Shown: positions 46,328-57,250 of the stretch, one piece after another
How positions within the stretch are numbered: the first letter of the stretch is position 1
Layout of the letters: every line of letters starts with the position of its first letter
Assembly: GCF_019112545.1 (NCBI RefSeq)
Contig: NW_025064890.1
Span: 458,182-515,637 of the forward strand
Direction: 5' to 3'
DNA from: Guyanagaster necrorhizus
Taxonomy: Eukaryota; Basidiomycota; Agaricomycetes; Agaricales; Physalacriaceae
DNA: 57,456 bases
Program-made: the position numbers and the translations under genes
The notes under the pieces: generated by a model
What the model saw: the letters and a program-made list of their open reading frames with translations, nothing else
What the model was told of the DNA's origin: nothing
The model's database searches: none

Positions 46328-47613
46328 CTGGAACCCAAACTCTTCTCCTGCTCCTTCAACTCCTCCATATTCTCATCCAGCCTCTTCAACATCACCTCCT
46401 GAAGATTCTCCACCTTCTGATCCCTCTCATTCTTGAAAATCAGTTGGGCCTTCTTTCAGGCCTCCATCTCAGACTCTGAAAACAGCTTTGAAGGAGATGA
46501 CATATTGTCAGAACTGTAGTTGTCTTGAAGACCTGCTACAGTACTGTGAACATCTGCTACCTCATCTGCCAACTCATTCATGTGATGCATCAACTTGTGT
46601 ATTAATTTTGAAAGTTGGTAGAGACTGGCAGAGACCTCCATGCTACTAATCATCTCACTTGCAGTAACACTCTAGTTGAATAAACAGATGGTCTTCTTAA
46701 TCTTGCAACACATGCAAGTCTGCTCATGTCTGGCATCTTTGGTGGCCAGACATGCATAACAACAGGCACTATCTTGGCAACAGCATATACAGCTTTCTGA
46801 GAACAAAAGCTAAGTCAAACCACACAAGAAAACTAAAACACTTACTTTCACCATCTAACAACTCTTCACCTTCCACCAGCCTCACCACTTTCAATTTCAT
46901 CTGCTTCTTAGGACTAGCAACCACCTCTGCCCCACTGCTATCCACTATGCTCCTCAATCTGAACTTGCATTTATAGCCCTTCTCTGCTGAACCTGCCACC
47001 TTCCTCTTCCTCTCTTGCACTCTCTTTCTCCTCTTTTTAACTCATCATCCTTCTTGATCCCCTTATCTTGCTCACTATCAGACTCCAGAGGCATATAGCC
47101 AGTCACCTTCTTGAAGCAAAGACTGGAGCCAGGACCAAACCATTCTGCCAGCACTTGATGCAGCTGAAAATCAACAGCCTCCATAGAGGTCATCTGCAAC
47201 CCATTCTCTGTAACCATCCTCTTCTGCTCTACCTCTGAGACTGAAGCCCTCACCACAGCCTCTGTGGCCTCTCTCTTCTTAACCTCCCTCTGAGTTGCCT
47301 CTCTGAATGCTTTCTCCATCTCCTTAGCCTGTCTCTCTATGGCCTGCTGGACCTCCTCTCTCTTTCTCTCCAATGCCTTCTTCTGCTCCCTTTTCCACAC
47401 CTCTCAGACCACACAGTCTGCTCAGACCTTTTCCTCCCACTCCCACTCTTCTTGCCATTCCAAATAGCTCTTCATGGCCTCTGCATATTCTTTCTCCATA
47501 GCTTGCTATTTTAGACAGAACAATTTTTTGGTCTCTTCAGGGCCACTGAAGGTGGATCCCCTCACCAGAGGATCAGGAGTGCATGAGCAACAATACATGG
47601 TGAGCAACAACAT
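46328..47613 (-). pseudogene. A3 antisense coiled-coil/Zn2Cys6-like gene, truncated
   Basis: Starts at ATG 47613 (MLLLTMYCCSCTPDPLVRGS). The coiled coil (47400-46954) is open, with ERKREEVQQAIERQAKEMEK and MEAVDFQLHQVLAEWFGPGS. There is a frame shift near 47030. The 49-nt intron is conserved (46845-46797). All six cysteines survive in exon 2 (SCICCCQDSACC, TCMCCKIKKTIC), followed by a TAG. The last ~20 codons are lost at the D boundary. Confidence 0.8.
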
Positions 47614-47748
47614 AGTCTCAATTAGGTGATAGTGATAGTATTAGATCAAGCTGCAAAAAACTCCCATGGCCACCAACAATCTTTCAGGTGGCTCCATCAG
47701 CCATTGAAATCTGTACTCTTGAGAGCAAGAATGCTAATGGGGAAATAC
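47614..47748 (+). promoter_or_regulatory. A3 region before 3' LTR
   Basis: Contains the decayed purine tract AATGGGGAAAT at 47736-47746, two bases before the LTR, and the leader of the antisense gene. Confidence 0.65.
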
Positions 47749-48241
47749 TGTTATATGCATGCCACCAGCCTCCATGTCACCTCAACCAACTATGAATTCA
47801 ATCATGCTATCCACCAGACTCTGGCTGCTTCCCATTATCTACTAATTTTATTTCACCATTATCATTTCACATCTATATTTCACATTGTAATATCTAGATC
47901 CTGAACTCAGTAGTAAATATTGACATCAGAACCCAATGGAATCTGACTCAGAATTAGCTACCATTAGTATATAAAGCCATATATATCATCATAACTACTT
48001 AGTTTGAATATCAACTTGGATAGCTATTCACACTCTATGCTCACTTCAACTCTCCTCTACCTTGTCTGACAGACTCTGCTCTGAAGGATACTCCTCACTC
48101 TGCCAACAGAACTCCATTCTGTCTATCCAAATCCTTAAGCCCAACTCAAGAGAGATATTGCCAATAGCTTTGTTGATGTCTATGCACTCTGCCAGTCTCT
48201 GCACATGCACTCAAGCCCAGCTGATTGGCATATTTCTAATA
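47749..48241 (+). repeat. 3' LTR of A3 (493 bp)
   Basis: TGTTATATGC...TCTAATA, where the final ACA has become ATA. Same length as the 5' LTR and followed by the AGTTC duplication. Confidence 0.93.
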
Positions 48242-48351
48242 AGTTCAAAGAACTTGTGATTGAAGTTTAGAGATTCTGGATTAATTAATGACATTCAGTT
48301 TCCTCTACACTATAGTGTATGAGAAAAGAGAAAGTGAAGCTTTGAGCTAAT
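48242..48351 (-). pseudogene. B2 leader and first codons of its gag-region ORF
   Basis: The minus strand from ATG 48294 reads MSLINPESLNFNHKFFEL and breaks at the A3 target site; the helix continues at 22501. The primer-binding site TTAGCTCAAAGCT is the complement of 48338-48350, one base from the LTR, pairing 11 of 13 with the LTR motif at 48500-48512. Confidence 0.8.
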
Positions 48352-48815
48352 TGTTAGACCCAAGCATTATATGAGCAGAAACATGTGATAAACAGAAGTC
48401 TTCTCACACTTCAGGAGATCATCTGAGTTCACTGATGTGTATTCTGATCAGTGTGTCATAAAGCTTTTGGCTCAAGTATAGAATGATGTAAAATAAACTT
48501 TAGCTTGAAGCTAAGGTTTTCTAGCAAGAGTGAGCCTTCTTAAATACTGTACAAGTCCAGGCTAATTATACCACTACCTATTGTATATTGCTGTATTCTT
48601 TGTGCCTATTGTTCTTAGGCATCACTACTGTATATAAAAGACTGATTGTGTATCATCAGACAATGCTGTTGCATCAAAAGATAATGACTGACTCGGCCTA
48701 GTTGTGATGACTAAGCTTTTGTCTCATGGCCTTAAGCACTCATTTAGCACTCTAACTAAGCATAAATAGGGATTAACCATAAAAAAAAGATAATAGAAAT
48801 GGAAAAATCATAACA
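48352..48815 (-). repeat. 5' LTR of B2 (464 bp)
   Basis: On the + strand TGTTAGACCCAAGC...AATCATAACA. TATTTAAG on the minus strand (48546-48539), 34 nt before the RNA-start motif. Inserted into A4 gag; expected right target copy GAAAT (48816-48820). The 3' LTR of B2 is outside the window. Confidence 0.92.
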
Positions 48816-49119
48816 GAAATAAAGACACTCCTATTCATACTCCTATCCACCATAGACCAGATGGTAACCCATCAAACCTCTCTCCAGATAGACCAGAAGA
48901 ATCAGGAGGATCAGATGATTCCAACAGCACAAGCAGCTCTGATAGCCCTGGAGAGAGCAACAATCTAAATCAGCAAGACATGTTATGAAAATTCATGAAC
49001 CTGCTATAAGAAGTCTCCACTTCTCTCAATAACTCTAAATCAGCCACTATCCACACTAAGGTCAAAAAACTGGAACTCTTTGATAGCTCTGATTCTTGCA
49101 AACTAAAGGTCTTTATTAT
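48816..49119 (+). pseudogene. A4: family A gag fragment, outermost host element
   Basis: Matches A2 from 9122: KDTPIHTPIHHRPDGN, PDRPEESGGSDDSNSTSSSD, NQQDM and the start of the capsid (KKLELFDSSDSCKLKVF). It is bounded by B2 on the left and B6 on the right, so it is the oldest layer visible and both ends continue outside the window. Confidence 0.85.
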
Positions 49120-49579
49120 TGTTATAATTTTTTTCTTTTCTTTTCTCAATTAACTCCTATTTATGCTTAGTCAGAGTGTCTAGATCAGCACTTAAGACTA
49201 TGAGACAGGCTTAGTCATTATAATAGGCTGAGTCTGTCATTGTCCTCTGATGTGATGACAACTCTCAATGACAGATAATACTCTTTTGTAGGTAGTAATG
49301 ATGCTCAAAGACAAGGAGCATCATAATGTAGAAACTCACAATTAGTAGAGATATATTTAACTTAGACATGAACAGTATATAAGTAGTGTAGCTCTTGCTG
49401 TATATCTTCAGCTTTGAGCTAAAGTTTATTTCTTCTACCACTTTATTTTGAGCTGATCATCTTTGGCCTTGAAGCATCAGATCAACAGACACATATAAGT
49501 GAACTCTAGTGTGACTGTATGAACTCAATACAGTGCTAGTTTATCATATATTTAGATCACATGTGACTTGAGCTTAATA
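49120..49579 (+). repeat. 5' LTR of B6 (460 bp)
   Basis: TGTTATAATTTTT...CTTAATA (end decayed from CTAACA). TATATAAG at 49376-49383 and the predicted RNA start AGCTTTGAGCTAA at 49410-49422, 34 nt on. Confidence 0.92.
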
Positions 49580-49580
49580 A

Positions 49581-49593
49581 TTAGCTCAAAGCT
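49581..49593 (+). promoter_or_regulatory. Self-complementary primer-binding site of B6, perfect pairing
   Basis: TTAGCTCAAAGCT, one base inside the LTR, is the exact 13-base reverse complement of 49410-49422. It is the cleanest example in the window of the proposed self-priming arrangement. Confidence 0.75.
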
Positions 49594-49635
49594 TCTGCTT
49601 TCTTTTCTTTATGCACATTAGTGCAAAAGAAACTG

Positions 49636-51700
49636 AATGCCACTATCAGCTATATCAACTTCTGATCTTACCAATGACTTCTTTAAGCTTTTAGCTTCAA
49701 TCATTGGAACTCTTCTTAGGCTTCTTGCCATCATCCAGCTTTGTTGAAGACATCAATCAGTGATTGCTTAAATAGTCAGGCACTACCATGCATTCAAACA
49801 AGTACAATAAATTCTATAAAATATCACTCCTAACCTCTTCTTCCATGATATCTCTGTCTTTACCAGAACCTTCTTCCAGCCTGCAGTCAGACCTGTATCT
49901 GAAGCTTAGCCTAATGGTTCAGGTTTGAGAGATGTTAAAGAAGAGAGACACTAATATCTCTCTAGACTCTGATGAACAGACAACTGAAATAGCAACAATT
50001 AGCACACAGAATTCAGGAACCTATAGACACAGCTGACACTCTTCTCTCCAGTACCAAACCACAAGAATAAAGACCTCTCCAATGACTTCTTTGATGCTGA
50101 GCTATCCTCCAACTCTTTCACTATCTCATCTGAGTACAGAATTGGAAACCATGCTCAGAACTCTCTTAATACCACTAGAGTGGCTCCAGACTCCTGTCAT
50201 ATGTTCTCTGACTCTGAGTATGACTCCCTCTATGCAACATCAGCCAGAAGCCTAATCTCTCAGACCTCCAGCTCATTACTATCAACATTTAGTGATCTAT
50301 ATATTATAAGGCCTGATCTTAACACCCACTGAGATATTGAATACATTAAATCAGAAGACTATTTGATTGCCACTCGAGTAGAGTGAGCAAGGCAAAAAGC
50401 AGAAGAATGAGTCTGAGGAGGCCCAATATAACAGGCAGTACTGTTGCTGCCAACACAAGCTTGAGGCTGCCACTTGGAGATTTGCATCTCTAATCTGGTA
50501 TAGTCTCTAAACAGAAACCTCAGGCTCTCTCTTTCAGGAGCCCAGTACACTAGCAGAGACAGACCTTTGGATCAGATCTGCAGAAGCCATCACCTCAAGC
50601 AAGGCAGCTCAGAGGGACACTTATTCCCCTTCTCTCAGACATTCTAGTACCTTCAACACAGATACTATTCTTTCAGACTCTGAATCCATTCTCAATGCCT
50701 ATAGACTTTGAGTCTCTCTCAACATTCATATCTCTAATTATGGTCTCCAATGATTCTTTAGAAGGAGGGTTGCAGGATTATTTCTCAACCCTTGATTCTA
50801 TTGAAACTTCTGTCAGTATTGCTATGAGCTGGAGGAGCAAAGAGCACATGGCAGCCACTGAGGAGATACTGAGATTGGCACTAGCTGACCTCTCCCACAG
50901 TCTCCTCCTAGGGTCAGCTCTAACATCATCAGACTCAGCAACTAGAATGAAGACCAACTCTCCTACAATGATTAAATCTTATGCTCTATCCATCTATGAC
51001 CAGCCCAACAACTCCTCTGCTGAAGACAGTGAGAAAGAGGTGGACAATAAGGATAAGGAGAATGAGGGGGATGTCTCACTTAAGTGAGGCAAATTTATAG
51101 AATATGCAGGTAAAGAAATGGATGAAGAAGCATTGGAGGAAATTCAGTGAGAATGGGAAAAAGAATATTTATAGCTGTATCAGAAGGAGACAGTGGTTTT
51201 ATGAAGGGACATTAATTGGCTAATGTCACCTCTAGGAAAAAAGTATACCACTGCAGACAATACTGAAAAAAGAGACATTTTACAGTATGCTGCAACTGAA
51301 TAGGCTATTTTCATTTATAATAGAATACACTCCAAAGACTAACTAGGGGAACTCCCAGCATACAAATCCAAATACAAGATTGAACCAATGCTGTAGACCC
51401 TCTCAGTTGCACTGAGTCAAGCTGTTTATATAGCACCATCTATCTGAACAAACAGCATCTGATACACTTATTTGACCTTGTCAGTCTGAACCTTGGTGAT
51501 ATAGCTTACCTGATCATGACTCTAGCCAGCTAGCTGAACTGCTGGATTCTAAAACTCTTGGATTGGCAAAGGAAGCTGATTACTCAGCATGCAGCTGCCA
51601 TTAGATGAGACTAGATCTAGCAAAAAGGCCTCTAAGGCAGACAATCCTGAGGCAGTGAAATTAGGATTCACCATATGAAACAGGATCATCATGCAAAAAG
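49636..51700 (+). pseudogene. B6 long gag-region ORF with N-terminal hydrophobic helix
   Basis: ATG 49636 opens 37 codons to TGA: MPLSAISTSDLTNDFFKLLA, then SIIGTLLRLLAIIQLC. Homologous reading continues with IVRHYHAF and IGNHAQNSLNTT. A 130-residue open piece (50695-51087) contains an acidic EDSEKEVDNKDKENEGD segment, then KRDILQYAATE (about 51265). Function unknown; conserved order matches B1, B2 and B3. Confidence 0.65.
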
Positions 51701-53170
51701 AAGCATCTTTCCTGAACAGTTCAGTTGCCAATGACAACTCACTTTATTTATTCTCTGGCCTGCCAGCTAAATAGTGATGACTACCTTTTGATGAATACTC
51801 AAACCCAATGGAGATATTATTGCAAGATGCTATCATTATTAATTGCTGATCTGACTTACTTCACAAGCTCTGCCCTTTCAAGAGTGAATCCAATGATATT
51901 GACTGCTTTCTTATTGATTGCAAACAGTATTTTGAGATATATTCAGTATACTTTTCCTTCAACATCTATTGAGTTTTCTTTATCTTTATCTATCTCAAAG
52001 ACAAAGCCAAGGTCTGATAGACCTTGCTCTCCTCCAGCCTTTACTTGACAACTAGACAGCACTATTATTTGCTGTTCTGGTCAGTCTTCAAGCAACTCCT
52101 TTACAACAAGTTTACTGACTCAACTATACAGGAAGTACACAAGACCAAGATGAAGAAGTACAAGATAGGAGATAAATCCACTAGTGAGTACTTTGATGAG
52201 TTGGAACAGCTTGGCAAGCTTATGGGAATTTGAAATGATGTCACTGATGATGAAAGAATAGTCAAGATGCTCAAACATGAAGCATCTCCCTTCTACATCA
52301 AAATGATCTTGGATATTAGAATGAACATCTCAAAGAGATATAATGCATAGAAGAAATGAATTACTAATATATACAAAGAACAACAATAGCAGAAGGTGGA
52401 GCAATCAAAGCTTCAGGGCAATTGCAAGCTTTATTAGCTGCAGAGTACAAAGCCTAGCAATCAGACTAGCACAGCCAAAATCAGCACTTTGTTTTCTAAT
52501 ACCTCTATATATGAAACATAAAAGACAGACACTGACATAACATATACTGGAAGCAGTAAACTGATGAATATAGATCAACTCAAGAAGGAGGGTAAGTGTT
52601 TTAACTGCAGACAGAAAGAACACCTGTTGAGGGATTGCCCAAAGAAGAAGAGAACATGTGAAGACATCAGAGCATAGATTGCCAAGTTACAGAAGGAAGC
52701 TAATGGACTTGAAGAGCTTGGCAAGGACATAAGGGTGGAGGAGGTAAAAGATGGGACTGACCAGTGAGTGATTCCACTGGATTGGCCAAAGGACTTAGTA
52801 GTGTGTCTCAAACAGCTGCTAAGCAGACTGATAGTACCTTTGTAGTTATGTCTATGCCTAAGTTATTAGTGCATTTGAATATATCCCATTCTGCTACTAT
52901 GAGACCACCAAAAGAATCACCAAAACTAAAGGCTCAACTGCCTATGGGCTGAACAGAGAGAGAGACCTCCATTGGATGGCTCAAGCTGTTCAACATCAAA
53001 TGGATTTGGCACACCATTAAGGACATGAAGACTGAAGAAGAAGCAAAGGCAGCACTAAAGAATTGGATGCACAAGACCTGTGTGGAAGAAGTAATTGATG
53101 AAATGATCAAAGAGATGAAGATGGCTGAATGATACCAAGCTTTGGAATATCTTGATGAACTTTGAGAACC
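51701..53170 (+). pseudogene. B6 Gag: capsid, CCHC knuckle and spacer
   Basis: Capsid piece with FKQLLYNKFTDSTIQEVHKT and YFDELEQLGKLMGI (52024-52233). Knuckle at 52596-52638, CFNCRQKEHLLRDC, with C-x2-C-x4-H-x4-C intact. The Gag-protease spacer with WLKLFNIKWIWHTIKD-like sequence (about 52975-53025) follows. Confidence 0.8.
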
Positions 53171-53199
53171 CTGAAAGTTCATTCATTGACAAAAGACCC

Positions 53200-54640
53200 C
53201 AGGATGAGACCTGACCACAAAGGCCCAAATCAAAACCCTTATCTCCAAGAGCATCCATACAGTAACTGCTCTAATTGACAGCAGCTATACTGAGAGTTTG
53301 ATCAATCAGGCTTTCATTGACAAACACAAACTACCAATCTGAGCCACTGCTATTCCAATTCCAATATATAAGACTGATGGCACCAAAAACCAAGCCAGTT
53401 TGATCACTGAACTTGTTGAACTATCAGTGATCATTCAGAGTGGATCAACTTGGCTGTCACTGATCTAGAGACCAAAGAAGTATTCCTTGGCTATGATTGG
53501 CTCATCTGACACAATCTGCTTGTTAACTGAAAAACTGGCCAGATCATGTTTGCATGGTGCTAATATTGAAAACTCCCTTTTGAATTGCTAGATGAGGACT
53601 CTGAGGATCAATAAGATGAAAAAATGGAGAACAGTGAGACCATTTTCACTATAGACATGCAGCAGATGATACACATTTGGATAATGCACCATATCAATGA
53701 CTTGGCCACCAAGGCCAATGCAGAGAAAGAGAAGAAGATGTTTGAGGAGATGGTACCTGAATGAGCCTAAGACTATTGGAATCTATTCAGCAAAGAGAAT
53801 TTCAATGAATTGCTAGAACACAAACCATGGGATCATGTGATTAAATTAATTCTGAATGCAAACACTAACTTGGACTGCAAGATGTACCTCCTCAGAAACA
53901 TGGAACAGCAGAAACTTAACAAGTTCTTAGATGAGAACCTTTTCAGCAGATGAATCTAACCTTCTAAATCCCCTATGGCCTCTCTCTTCTTTTTCATCAA
54001 GAAGAAGAATGGAAAACTCTGACCTGTCTAAGACTATCAAAAGCTGAATGAGATGATAATTAAAAACTATTATCCTCTTCTGCTTATTTTGAAACTCATA
54101 GATAAGTTACATGGGGCACAATCCTACACCAAGCTGGACATTAGGTGGAGGTACAACAACATACAAATCAAGGAGGGTGATGAGTGGAAAGTGGCTTTTC
54201 AGACTAACCACAGACTATTTGAACCAACAGTCATATTCTTTGATCTCATAAACTCTCCTGCCATCTTCCAGTGGATGATAAACAACATCTTCAAGGACCT
54301 CATTGCCACAGGAAAGGTTATAATTTATCTGGATGACATTCTCATCATATCCAAGAATCATGAAGAACACTGATGACTGGTCCAATGAATACTTGAATTA
54401 ATGAGAAGGCATAAGCTCTTCCTCAAGGCCAAAAAGTGTGAGTTCAAAGTACTGAAAACAAAATACCTCAGAGTGATTATCAGTAAACAGAGCATATGAA
54501 TGGACCCAGTAAAGGTGGCTGGAGTGACAGAATGGCCAGTGCCAACAAAAAAGGAGTTACAGTCCTTCTTAGGATTCACCAACTTCTACTGACAGTTTAT
54601 TTGAGACTACAGCAAAATTGTTCAACCAATGACACAGCTA
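53200..54640 (+). pseudogene. B6 protease and reverse transcriptase
   Basis: Protease reads ALIDSSYTESLINQAFIDKH (about 53268), with DSS for DSG. RT is open at 54053-54373: AQSYTKLDIRWRYNNIQI, EWKVAFQTNHRLFEP and the intact YLDDILIISK catalytic box (about 54328-54357). Stops flank this piece. Confidence 0.85.
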
Positions 54641-55732
54641 ACAGAGAATGCCCCATGGAGTTGGAGACATTTCCAACAGGCTGCATTTGATAATCTCAAA
54701 TGATGACTTGCTGAGGATGTGATTCTTGCAATCCTGACACAAAAAGAGTGATTCAGGGTCAAGGCTGACTCAAGCAAAGAGGCAATCAGCACTGTACTCT
54801 CTCAAGAGCAGGATAGGAGGTGATGACCAGTAGCCTTCCTTTCTAAAGCATTGACTGTCACCAAATGCAACTATGAAATCTATGACAAGGAGTTTCTGGC
54901 AATCATGCTTACTCTTGTGGAATAGCAACACTACCTGATCAGCATGGTCTAGACCTTTGAAATCTGGACTGATCATTAGAACATCCAATATTTCTGACTT
55001 TTCTAGAAGCTTAATCAATGACAAGTATATTGGATCATAGAACTTTCCAAATACAACTATACACTCTATCACAAAGCTGAAATCACAAACAAGAAGATGG
55101 ATTTACTGAGCCAACAGGCAGATCATAATCAAGAAGATGATGACAATGAAGGACTGGTATTATTAAAGCCTGAACATTTTCAAGCTATGATAATGCCAAC
55201 AGAGGAGGAAATCCATGAACAAATCAGGAGTGCAATGTGGAATACTAGTCTATGAGACCAATGAGTGGCCTCATCTCTCAACTATGAATGAGGAATGACA
55301 AAGGATAATGGCTTGATTCACTATGACAGAAAGGTCTATATTCTGTAGGACCATCAATTACAAGGAGAAATTATAGTGATCAGTCACAATCATGCAATAG
55401 CAGGATATTCAGAAATTGTTAAGACTAAAGAATTGGTTCTTTGCAAATATTGATGGCTGAAGATAGAATTAGACATAGAACAGTATGTGAAGGGATGTGA
55501 AGTATGCTAGAGAGGAAAGCCATCAACTCAGCTATGTGCAGTGCCTCTTCATCTGAATGAGGTCTCACAAACTCTATAGATCCACATTTCAGTTGATATA
55601 GTCACTGGGCTACCCAATTGCAATAGCTATGATGCTATTCTAATGATTGTCAATCAATTCTCTAAAGTGATTATTCCTGTCATATGCTCAACAAAATTGT
55701 TATCAGAAGAATGGACCAAGATTCTCTGTGAT
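54641..55732 (+). pseudogene. B6 RNase H and integrase N-terminal part
   Basis: RNase H: FRVKADSSKEAISTVLSQEQ (about 54755-54805), [13 protein letters not shown] (about 54870-54905). Integrase zinc region at about 55380-55510, then ISVDIVTGLPNCNSYDAILM (first catalytic Asp, about 55590-55650). The reading is cut at 55732 by A5 in the sequence KILCD and resumes after the duplicated GTGAT at 57195. Confidence 0.83.
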
Positions 55733-57189
55733 TGTTACATGCATGCCACCAGCCTCCATGTCACCTCAACCAACTATGAATGCAATCACAGAAACCCATC
55801 AGACTCCAGCCACTCTCTATTATCTATTAATTTCATTTTCACCATTATCATTTCACATCTGTATTTCACATTGTAATATCTAGACCCTGAACTCAGTAGT
55901 GAATATTGACATCAGAACCTAATGGAACCTGACTCAGAATTAGCTACCATTAGTATATAAAGCTATATATAACCATTGTAACTATTCAGTTTGAATATCA
56001 ACTTGGAGAAGCCATCTACACTTCACACTCACTTCAACTCCTCCTTACCTTGTCTATCAGATTCCACTCCAAAGAATACTCCTGTTCATTTCTCTGACAG
56101 TGTGGTAGTACAAGTTGCCAGGCATATAGACTTGATGTCATAGATCAGCTGACTCATACTTTCTTTTTTGGTTTGCCATATCTTTCTCTTATCTTTCACC
56201 ACTGTTTCTACTGTTATTTCTTCAATTCTTCTGTATAGGTTTCTATTCTATACAATCATGATACTGCATTGCTTATGGACCAATAAGCATGCATCTGGGG
56301 CCTACAGCCTCAAAAGGCTTGTACCTTCAACATCTTGACACCAATGTTGAGATGGCTCACCTCTCTAACAACAGAACTGTTTCAGGCATTGGAAGAAGGA
56401 TTAGTATGAGTCATATAGGTGTCTGATGCATATATCAGTTCATTTTTATTACTTTTCTATTTGTTAAATTCCTCTCTAGTTCAATTCAACATAACACCCC
56501 TCTCTACTCTATCTGATGTGAAGACCGAAGCTGACAGCAGACAACACCTCCTTGGAATGTGCTGGAGATTGAGATACAATAGCTTGGACCACCACTTGTA
56601 TGCTGAGCAGAGGCAGCATACTCTCCCTATGCCATAGTTGCATGTATTCTGAGTGGTTTGCTCTTGCTTAAAGCAGAGATAAATAAGCTAGAACATTCTC
56701 TTTTTTCTGACTCTTTTATTCTAGGATACTTCTATATACACAAAACCAATATGTATGGGCTCTGGTGATGCATGAGCATGCATACAGCTACTCCTAGCCT
56801 TTTTTTATTGTATCTGTTCCAGAAATTTGATTTAGCTTCTCTTTTCTTTTGACCACTAAGTGACAAACCTTTGAGCAAGCCAAGGACCTTGACTTTTGAG
56901 CCCAGTGAGTAGTTTTATAAACTAATCACTCAAATTCTCTAGATACATCCAGTATCAACTAACACCATGACTTTCTTCTATGCCCAGCCACTTCACAAGC
57001 AACTCACAGCCTCACACAACTGTCTATATCAGCTACAATGTATACTGTGACAATGAAACTCCATTCTGTCCATCCAGATCCTTGAGCTCTGACTCAAGAG
57101 TAATGTTGCCAATAGCTTCATTGATGCCTATACACTCTGCTGGTCTCCACACATGCATTAAAGCTCACTTGATTGGCATGTTCCTAACA
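55733..57189 (+). repeat. A5: solo family A LTR, split by E
   Basis: LTR halves 55733-56100 and 57053-57189 together give a complete family A LTR. An exact GTGAT duplication flanks it (55728-55732 and 57190-57194), so it is a solo LTR in the B6 integrase. TATA box at about 55954. Confidence 0.92.
56101..57052. mobile_element. E: 952-bp unclassified insert in LTR A5
   Basis: TGTGGTAG...TGTGACA, interrupting A5 where other family A LTRs read GACAGAACTCC or GATGGAACTCC. Flanks ACAG (56097-56100) and ATGA (57053-57056) may be a decayed 4-bp duplication of ACGR. It has only short, unrecognised frames (the longest, 56419-56637, 72 residues) and contains an imperfect inverted repeat around 56328-56351. 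Could be a short solo LTR or a non-autonomous element. Confidence 0.5.
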
Positions 57190-57194
57190 GTGAT

Positions 57195-57250
57195 AAAGTC
57201 TATACTAAATATAGCATGCCACAAGTTATTATTTCCAATCAGAGACTACA
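57195..57250 (+). pseudogene. B6 integrase fragment after A5
   Basis: Reads VYTKYSMPQVIISNQRL-like sequence matching B1 30428-30475 (VYAKYGMPQVVISDRRS). The second catalytic Asp is changed to Asn. Ends at CTACA, the probable left target copy of B7. Confidence 0.75.

Larger units (their letters stand above)
22502..48241 (+). mobile_element. A3: family A element expanded to 25.7 kb by nested insertions
   Basis: Own sequence occupies 22502-23167, 31845-32492, 40612-44921 and 46328-48241. Interrupters are B1, B3 and D. Two 493-bp LTRs and the AGTTC duplication bound it. Gene order as in A1/A2. Confidence 0.93.
49120..57250 (+). mobile_element. B6: family B element, 5' LTR to integrase
   Basis: Own sequence 49120-55732 and 57190-57250, interrupted by solo LTR A5 and cut off by B7. 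The left target-site copy should be ATTAT (49115-49119). Strongly CpG-poor. Confidence 0.9.
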
